Source: Akkermansia muciniphila (GTDB lineage Bacteria > Verrucomicrobiota > Verrucomicrobiia > Verrucomicrobiales > Akkermansiaceae). Taken from it: 64,000 nt of DNA. A program made the position numbers and the translations under genes. The stretch is from assembly GCF_040616545.1 (NCBI RefSeq), contig NZ_CP156688.1, positions 2,790,001 to 2,854,000 on the forward strand, in the 5' to 3' direction. Positions within the stretch are counted from its first letter, which is position 1; the number at the start of each line of letters is the position of its first letter. Below the pieces are notes generated by a model that did no database searches, was not told the origin of the DNA, and saw nothing but the letters and a program-made list of their open reading frames with translations. Below, in pieces: positions 58,294 through 64,000 of the stretch.

Positions 58294-58338
58294 AAGGGCC
58301 GTTCTCCCGGACCCCGGCTTTCCGGAAGAACGGCCCTT
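58294..58338 (+). terminator. Large hairpin after bat operon, possible terminator
   Basis: A perfect 12-bp stem (AAGGGCCGTTCT with AGAACGGCCCTT) encloses a 21-base GC-rich loop that itself has a short stem (CCGG...CCGG). It lies 25 bases after the stop of the last bat gene. No T run follows, so it may be a hairpin-dependent or non-canonical terminator or an mRNA end-stabiliser. The remaining gap to 58611 has frames on both strands but none with convincing protein character. Confidence 0.55.
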
Positions 58339-58611
58339 GTCCATGCCTGAACGGAGCTACGCAGGCACACGGCAATGGCGATTTGAAGAACCGGGACATG
58401 TCCCGATGTCCAGGAACCGCTTTCACGGGAATTTCCATCTTTTTCTCCTCACCCATTTCCGGGCGGATGGAAGAAAACAAGGCGGAAACATCCGGAGGGG
58501 AAAAAATCCGGGAATGCCGGAAATCACCTGCTTTAAACAAAAAAAGTGAAGGGGAACTGACGGGTGAACCCGGCCTGTCCCGCTTCACTCGCAACCGTGC
58601 GGCGGCATGGT

Positions 58612-59439
58612 TTACCAGGAATCCAGATGCACTTTCCTGCCCGGAGGCGGAAAAGCCTCGTCCAGCAGCTCCACATCCCCCGCAGTCAACTTAACGGACA
58701 GGCTGTGGTAATTCTCCTGCACATGCGTGACGGAACCGGCCTTGGGAATGGCAATCATTCCGGGCATCCGCATAATCCAGGCCAGCGCGATCTGCACCGG
58801 GGTGGCCTCATGCTTCAGGGCCAGTTCCACCAGAACGGGATGGGTGCACAGACGCCCTTCATCCGCCGGAGAATAGGCCATTACGGGAATATGGCGTTCC
58901 CGGCACCAGGGCAGCAGGTCATACTCCACGCCGCGGTGGGACAAATTATAAAGAATCTGGTTGGCCGCGCAGCTCTTTCCTCCCGGTACGGCATAAAACC
59001 GTTCCATCTCCGCCACATCCATATTGCTGACGCCCCATGATTTGATTTTACCCTCCTGCTGCAACTCCAGCATGGAGGCCACCGTATCTTCAATGGGATG
59101 GGGACCGCCCCAGTGAAGCAGATATAAATCTATGAAATCCGTCTTCAGCTTCTTCAGGCTACGCTCACAGGCGGCCTTCGTCCCGGTTCTGCTGGCATTG
59201 CCTGGAAGCACCTTGCTCACTAGGAAAACGCGGTCGCGCAATCCGCGGATCGCCGCACCCACCAGGTCCTCGTTTCCGTACATTTCAGCCGTGTCAACCA
59301 CGCTCATGCCCAGCTCAATGCCGGCGCGCAGCGCCTTGATCTCTTCGGCCTCCCTTAACGCCGACTTTCCCATCTTCCAGGTTCCCTGCCCCAGGGCGCA
59401 AACCTTCCGATGGTCCGGAAAAATCACTGAATGTTCCAT
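58612..59439 (-). CDS. Aldo/keto reductase
   Basis: Encodes 275 residues from ATG 59439 (MEHSVIFPDHRKVCALGQGT); ATGs at 59475 and 59541 lie upstream in frame but add non-homologous residues. The tetrad is visible: Asp and Tyr in VVDTAEMYGNE (about 44-50), Lys in FLVSKVLPGN, His in LYLLHWGG. The C-terminal NADPH region IAIPKAGSVTHVQENYHS is also typical. It reduces small aldehydes or ketones with NADPH; the physiological substrate is unknown. The gene lies alone between the bat operon and the CRISPR array. Confidence 0.93.
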   Translation of the reverse strand: MEHSVIFPDHRKVCALGQGTWKMGKSALREAEEIKALRAGIELGMSVVDTAEMYGNEDLVGAAIRGLRDRVFLVSKVLPGNASRTGTKAACERSLKKLKTDFIDLYLLHWGGPHPIEDTVASMLELQQEGKIKSWGVSNMDVAEMERFYAVPGGKSCAANQILYNLSHRGVEYDLLPWCRERHIPVMAYSPADEGRLCTHPVLVELALKHEATPVQIALAWIMRMPGMIAIPKAGSVTHVQENYHSLSVKLTAGDVELLDEAFPPPGRKVHLDSW

Positions 59440-59767
59440 TGCCGGTATTCTTTCTACCTGATCGTGCACGTTCATACTGTATAAACCTTTGACAACATTC
59501 AGAGAAAAAAGATCAAGAATAAGGACGTTTCCCTCATTCATCCCGGCCCCGGCTTATCCAGCGCCCCCGCTTCAGCGTGAAATAACGTACACGGAAATTT
59601 TTACACAACTTGCTTATAATAAAATAAACTTATTTCAAAACAGAACCACTCGGAACATGCCGCCGTAAACAGTTCCACGCCGCCGTCCTGTCATACCTGC
59701 CACCGGGCATGCATCTTCCGGCTGGTAAGGGCCTCGCTTTCCGCACGGTTCCGTCTCCCTCCAACGT

Positions 59768-60189
59768 GTTTAAATCCACGCACCCGTGAGGGTGCGACCC
59801 CTTGCCAGTCTGCAATGCACACGAAGCACTCGTGTTTCAATCCACGCACCCGTGAGGGTGCGACAGCTGCAAACGGGTAGGCCGCTCGCAAGTGCCGCTG
59901 TTTCAATCCACGCACCCGTGAGGGTGCGACGCCCACCTTGCTTAAAGAGGAAGCCTCGTCACTGGTTTCAATCCACGCACCCGTGAGGGTGCGACCTACC
60001 AGCGCAGCTGGATCACCAACGTGACGGAAGTTTCAATCCACGCACCCGTGAGGGTGCGACCTGCGCCCTGTGGACCATGTAGCGGGAATTCTCGGTTTCA
60101 ATCCACGCACCCGTGAGGGTGCGACAGGGGATTCGTTAAAAGGGGCTGCTCCGTGCAGGTTTCAATCCACGCACCCGTGAGGGTGCGAC
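59768..60189 (-). CRISPR. CRISPR array, 7 repeats and 6 spacers, type I-C-like repeat
   Basis: Seven 31-base repeats start at 59768, 59834, 59900, 59965, 60030, 60095 and 60159. On the plus strand each begins GTTTCAATCC and ends GGTGCGAC; the first differs at position 5 (A for C), the others are identical. Spacers are 35, 35, 34, 34, 34 and 33 bases. On the minus strand the repeat reads GTCGCACC...GGATTGAAAC, the usual type I-C orientation. The degenerate unit at the low-coordinate end then marks the distal end, with the leader expected above 60189. No cas gene lies in the window. Confidence 0.98.
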
Positions 60190-60547
60190 GGCCTAAGGTC
60201 TTACAGGTTGAGCATCAATAACGCCGTGGGCGTTTTGCGCCAACCTCCCATGCCGGCGCATGGTTTCCAGGCCGTAAAGAAGAGATTATTGTTGTCAAGA
60301 TAGGATTCCCAACGTCTTGCAGGAATCGCCGATGTCCCGGGAATTTCCTGTGAGCTTGGGGTTGGCGCAAGGGAGACCGGACGCTATGCTTTTTCTCCTG
60401 TAAAAAGCAGCCGCCTCCGGCAACCTGGGCCTGTGCACGATGCAGGAGCATCCTAACCCGCGCCCTTTCCTCCGTCCAGAACTTTGCACAGCCCTTGTCC
60501 CGGGAATACCGTTATTCCCCGCCCCGCCAGACAAAAAATATCCGGCT
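60190..60547. other. CRISPR leader side and gap, no gene
   Basis: The 358 bases between the array and the acyltransferase gene contain no convincing coding frame and no cas gene. An AT-richer patch (about 60270-60300) could be part of a leader. By repeat orientation the leader should lie here, immediately beside 60189. No promoter could be fixed. Confidence 0.4.
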
Positions 60548-61702
60548 TTACATGATGCTCTTGCGCGTCCACTTGTTCAGGCTCAACAACCATACCAGCA
60601 CCACGGAGATGACAGAGGCCATGCAGGCCAGCAGGGGAATTTTCACTGCCGAGGGGAGACCGCCCAGCCCGATGAAGTTCACGAAGTCATAGGAGCACTG
60701 GACAAAGAAGAAGTGGCACAGGTATACGCCGAAGGTCAGCGCCGCCAGACTGCTCAGCCACGGACGCGGCTTGATCCTGAGCCTGCTGACCATGGCAAAG
60801 ATGGCGAAGGTCATCATGAAGACGTTGATGCCGGAGAAGTACCAGAGGACTTCCAGCTTGGAGTACTGGCCGGGGAAGTGCTTTTGAGTTTCGAGGAAGC
60901 CGAAGAATGTGATGGCAAAACCAACCAGGAACAGGGGAGCGGTGATGGCGAACATTTTTTTCCAGCTCCAGGCAAGGGGGTATTTAACCAGATAATGAGC
61001 CAGCACCATGTAACCCAGGAAGCCGGAAAAGTTATAGAACATGCCGTACGGGTTCCAGTCACAAACGCCCAGGATGCCCATGTTGCCGTAATTGCCTTCA
61101 TAGCCCAGCGCCGGAGCCAGCATCTGGATGTAGGGGAGGGTCATGCTGAATATCCATATCCCCAGGAAGATTTTCACGTCTTTCCGTTTGGCCTGCGCCA
61201 GCCAGGCGCTCATGATGGGCATGAAGAGGTACAGGCCCACCAGCATGTATACGTACCACAGGGGGGTGGTGTCATAGTTGAAGTTGAACAGGAAGGTGTA
61301 CAGTTTCTGAACGGTGGCGCCCCAGGTGTAGGTGTCCATCACGATGTTGGGGCTGGCCGTCTGCACGCCTGCGGCAAAGTAGCCGAAGTAGAACAGGGGG
61401 AGCAGCAGAGACCACACGATGAGGGGAATCAGCACCCTTTTGAGACGCCTGGCATAGAAAGCGCTCATTTCCATGGTGACGGGGAAGAGGAGCACGCCGG
61501 AGATCATAGCGAAGAGCGGGACGCAGGGACGGACGAGGCTGCCCCAGAAGACGGCTGATTTGAAGTTGAACGTGCCGTCAAAACTGCCTACGAACGGGTC
61601 GCAGCAGTGGGCCATGACAACGAGGAAACAGGCCAGGATGCGCAGGAAGTCAATCCATGCGATGTGGCTGCCGTGTGGGTTCAATGGTTGGTTGGTGCTC
61701 AT
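60548..61702 (-). CDS. Membrane acyltransferase (acyltransferase 3 family)
   Basis: Encodes 384 residues with about ten TM segments. The start IAWIDFLRILACFLVVMAHC and the segment FAMISGVLLFPVTMEMSAFY, with a basic stretch RRLKRVLIPLIVW, match the acyltransferase 3 family, in which a His in the first TM region (here VVMAHCC) is important. These enzymes acylate sugars of surface polysaccharides or peptidoglycan. The donor and acceptor are unknown here. No linked polysaccharide genes are seen. Confidence 0.88.
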   Translation of the reverse strand: MSTNQPLNPHGSHIAWIDFLRILACFLVVMAHCCDPFVGSFDGTFNFKSAVFWGSLVRPCVPLFAMISGVLLFPVTMEMSAFYARRLKRVLIPLIVWSLLLPLFYFGYFAAGVQTASPNIVMDTYTWGATVQKLYTFLFNFNYDTTPLWYVYMLVGLYLFMPIMSAWLAQAKRKDVKIFLGIWIFSMTLPYIQMLAPALGYEGNYGNMGILGVCDWNPYGMFYNFSGFLGYMVLAHYLVKYPLAWSWKKMFAITAPLFLVGFAITFFGFLETQKHFPGQYSKLEVLWYFSGINVFMMTFAIFAMVSRLRIKPRPWLSSLAALTFGVYLCHFFFVQCSYDFVNFIGLGGLPSAVKIPLLACMASVISVVLVWLLSLNKWTRKSIM

Positions 61703-61988
61703 GGAGGTGTGGTGGAAAGAAGCGCCGCAGCATTGCGGACATTCCCGGAAATATACCCTTTTCCCGGAAACGTTCTATCATAAAATGGGGAAAAGAAACA
61801 AAAGGTTCCCGGAAACAGGCATCCGGAAGCGGCGGAAGCAGGGGAAAAGAAAAAAGAGTGGAACAATGGCCAGGAAAGCCTGGACGGCCCGTTGGTTTTA
61901 AGGGTTTCCCCATCCAGCAGGCTCAAGGAGCGCCGCAGGACCTGCGGCACCCAGATGTTTTTCTTTCTTCCCGTTCCCGGACGTTTTC
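61703..61988. other. Intergenic region, no supported gene
   Basis: Open frames on both strands here are short and low-complexity. A small GC hairpin (GCCGCAGG-AC-CTGCGGC, near 61931-61949) lies 40 bases after the dehydrogenase stop and may help end that transcript, without a T run. Nothing else was recognised. Confidence 0.4.
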
Positions 61989-64000
61989 TCACGCCCCGGC
62001 CGTCTTGAAACTGCCGGGAGGCGGAATCAGGTTGCCGTAACGGTGGACAGTTTCGGAGACGGCCTGTTCCCGGAAGTAGCCCAGCAGTTCCAGGCGTCCA
62101 TTGGCAAGCACCGAGCGGTCCAGGACTTCCACGTCACGGGCGCGGGCGGCGTTCGCCAGTGCCTCGGAGATGCCCGTTCCGCGCAGGAATTGCACGCCCT
62201 GGGCCGCCTCCGGCATCCGGTCGATGAGTTCGGCTTCCGTCTCCACCGTCAGGGTGGCGTAGTAGCCGTTCATTTTCTGAATCCAGGGATGGCCTTCCTC
62301 CGCACTCAGGTGCAGAGCCGCTCCGCATAGTTTTGCGCCCAGCAGCAGGATGGCGGCATCATCGTCAGACATGTTTTCCACACGGGCCAGTATTCCCTTC
62401 ACGGGCACGTAACGGAATGTATTGTTTTCCCCGTAGATGCGGGAGGGGTCATGCTCCACGCCGAATTCCTCCATCCACCACTTGGCCTGGGAGCCCGCGG
62501 CGGAACGGATGCGCTTGGCGCAGTCCGGCAGTTCGGAGCACAGTTTTTCCACCAGCCCGGTAATGCGTTCCCCCGGCGTGCGCAGTTTCTGCGGGAGCGC
62601 TTTTTCCTCCCAGCTTCCCAGCATGGTAAGGTAGTTGGGGCCTCCGGCCTTGGCGCCGGGCCCCATGGAGGAGTGGTTCCACCCGCCGAACGGCTGGCGG
62701 CGCACGATGGCGCCGGTAATGACGCGGTTGATGTAGGCGTTGCCCACCTGCACCTTGCTCTTCCAGAGGGCGATTTCCCGTTCATCCAGGGACTGGAGGC
62801 CTCCGGTGAGGCCGAATTCGGAGTCGTTCTGGATGTCAATGGCTTCTTCCAGGTTTTCCGCGCGGATGATGCCCAGCACCGGCCCGAAGCATTCCGTCTG
62901 GTGGAACCAGCTTCCCGGCTTCACGCCCAGCCGGATGCCGGGCGACCACAGGCACGGGTTGTCTTCCGAGGGTTCCGGCTTGAGCAGCCATTCCTCCCCG
63001 GGCTCCAATTGCGTAAGCGCCCGGAGCAGGTTGCCTTCCGGCTCCTTGATGAGCGGGGTCACTACGGAGTTGACCTCCCAGGAGCCGCCCACCTTCAGGC
63101 TGGCGGCGGCATCCTTCAACTGGCGCAGAAAGGCCGGGTTGTCATAAACGGACGCTTCCACAATGGCCACGCTGGCGGCGGAGCATTTCTGCCCGGAGTG
63201 GCCGAAGGCGCTTTTTACCAGGTCTTTCACGGCCTGGTCCGGGTCCGCCGTGGCGGTAATGACCATGGCGTCTTTTCCGCTGGTTTCCGCCAGCACGCGC
63301 AGGTCCGGCCGCAGGCCGCGCAGCATCTTCCCGGTGCGGTAGGAGCCCGTCATGATTACGCCGTTCAGGCGCGGGTCCATCAGGAATTTGTGGGAGATTT
63401 CATTGCGCGGCATGGGCATGAACTGAAGCACGTTCCTGGGCACCCCGGCGCGCCAGAAGGCCTGGGCAATCTGCCAGGCCGTGTAAACGGCCAGCTCCGA
63501 CGGCTTGAACACCACCGTGTTCCCCGCCATCAGCGCGGCAGCGATTCCCCCCGTGGGAATGGCGAAGGGAAAGTTCCAGGGCGACATCACGCAAACGGTG
63601 CCCAGCGGGGTCATTTCCACGCCGTCATTCATGCCGTCACGGTCCAGCCCTTCCGCGTAATAGCGGCAGAAGTCAATGGCCTCGCTCACTTCCACATCCG
63701 CCTCCGTGGGCGCCTTTCCGGCGTCCCGGACCATGGCCGCAATGGCCTCGCCGCGGATTCTGGACAATTCCTGCGCCGCCTGGTGCAGGATTTCAGCGCG
63801 CTCACTGACGCTTTTGGACGCCCAGGAGGAGCGGGCCTTGTCCGCCGTGTCCAGCGCGCGTTCAATCTGGTCAAAGTCCGCATACGCGAACTTGTAGGAA
63901 ACTTCATTGTGGCGTGACGGGTCGCGCCCCACGCCCCACAGGTTGGTGGTGACTTCCTCCCCGTTAACGACCAGGGGGATTTCTTCTCCGGATTTTTCCT
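61989..64000 (-). CDS. putA: Proline/P5C dehydrogenase, aldehyde dehydrogenase part (partial)
   Basis: The frame is open to the right edge (residues IPLVVNGEEVTTNLWGVGRD precede the GTG at 63932), so the gene continues outside the window. Visible is a delta-1-pyrroline-5-carboxylate dehydrogenase domain: Glu in VLAETSGKDAMVITATAD and the nucleophile Cys in FGHSGQKCSAASVAIVE, plus NAD-binding SPWNFPFAIPTGGIAAALMA. A C-terminal tail of about 200 residues follows the ALDH domain. It oxidises P5C to glutamate in proline catabolism. A bifunctional PutA with an upstream proline dehydrogenase domain is likely, but that part is not in the window. Confidence 0.92.
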   Translation of the reverse strand, partial: EKSGEEIPLVVNGEEVTTNLWGVGRDPSRHNEVSYKFAYADFDQIERALDTADKARSSWASKSVSERAEILHQAAQELSRIRGEAIAAMVRDAGKAPTEADVEVSEAIDFCRYYAEGLDRDGMNDGVEMTPLGTVCVMSPWNFPFAIPTGGIAAALMAGNTVVFKPSELAVYTAWQIAQAFWRAGVPRNVLQFMPMPRNEISHKFLMDPRLNGVIMTGSYRTGKMLRGLRPDLRVLAETSGKDAMVITATADPDQAVKDLVKSAFGHSGQKCSAASVAIVEASVYDNPAFLRQLKDAAASLKVGGSWEVNSVVTPLIKEPEGNLLRALTQLEPGEEWLLKPEPSEDNPCLWSPGIRLGVKPGSWFHQTECFGPVLGIIRAENLEEAIDIQNDSEFGLTGGLQSLDEREIALWKSKVQVGNAYINRVITGAIVRRQPFGGWNHSSMGPGAKAGGPNYLTMLGSWEEKALPQKLRTPGERITGLVEKLCSELPDCAKRIRSAAGSQAKWWMEEFGVEHDPSRIYGENNTFRYVPVKGILARVENMSDDDAAILLLGAKLCGAALHLSAEEGHPWIQKMNGYYATLTVETEAELIDRMPEAAQGVQFLRGTGISEALANAARARDVEVLDRSVLANGRLELLGYFREQAVSETVHRYGNLIPPPGSFKTAGA

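Noticed and set aside
58383..58694. Plus-strand frame between bat operon and reductase
   Set aside because: Runs into the reductase gene on the other strand, has low-complexity composition and no start signal.
59542..59767. Possible repeat-like or cas remnants left of the CRISPR array
   Set aside because: No further repeat copy and no coding frame with Cas features; only an AT-rich patch (about 59580-59640) that may serve the reductase promoter.

Overview
The window looks like a chromosome segment of a Verrucomicrobiota bacterium, most likely Akkermansia or a close relative. This is a judgement from overall character: moderately high GC, weak ribosome binding sites in host genes, a moxR/DUF58/bat operon with fused Bat proteins, and a type I-C-like CRISPR repeat. 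No 16S gene or other decisive marker lies in the window.

Positions 1 to about 40,023 are a prophage whose left end lies outside the window. Its right end abuts the 3' end of a tRNA-Gly(GCC) gene (40,024-40,098), with a tyrosine integrase beside it. The virion genes are podovirus (T7) type: portal, a scaffold-like protein, a gp11-like adaptor, a gp12-like nozzle, and three ejection or internal-core proteins, the last a 3,271-residue polyvalent protein. The control and replication genes are temperate in style: an S24 (CI/LexA-like) repressor, RecT with a PD-(D/E)XK exonuclease, a DnaC-like loader, a RusA-like resolvase, an orphan Dam methylase and an HNH protein. The blocks are: portal, lysis and tail fibre (1-5,397); terminase large subunit, nozzle and BppU-like protein (5,462-12,962); terminase small subunit and the replication/recombination operon (13,494-22,209), all on the minus strand; a rightward lysogeny region with three tandem HTH paralogues and a lipoprotein (22,341-24,890); then ejection proteins, adaptor and integrase on the minus strand (24,940-39,905). 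The same 18-base dyad element lies 33-34 bases ahead of the first gene of three late blocks. In the circular phage genome the integrase would lie inside the virion gene cluster, between the capsid side and the adaptor.

Positions 40,100-64,000 are host chromosome. A small ORF and two HtrA-like genes come first, one apparently active and one a pseudoprotease with a PDZ domain inserted in the protease fold. A leftward set follows: a secreted protein, a pseudokinase-TM-sulfatase-modifying-factor fusion, a TM-TPR protein and a two-TM protein. Rightward come two small coiled-coil tail-anchored proteins, gatC-gatA, and the moxR-DUF58-DUF4381-like-batA-batBC-batDE operon. In that operon BatB/BatC and BatD/BatE are fused, and BatBC carries a 25-copy 15-base minisatellite. 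After the operon lie an aldo/keto reductase, a 7-repeat CRISPR array with no cas genes in the window, a membrane acyltransferase, and the 3' part of a proline/P5C dehydrogenase gene that runs off the right edge.

The most novel-looking items are the multi-effector ejected protein with recurring FS-type linkers, the three-paralogue repressor region, the shared late-block element, and the PDZ-inserted pseudoprotease.
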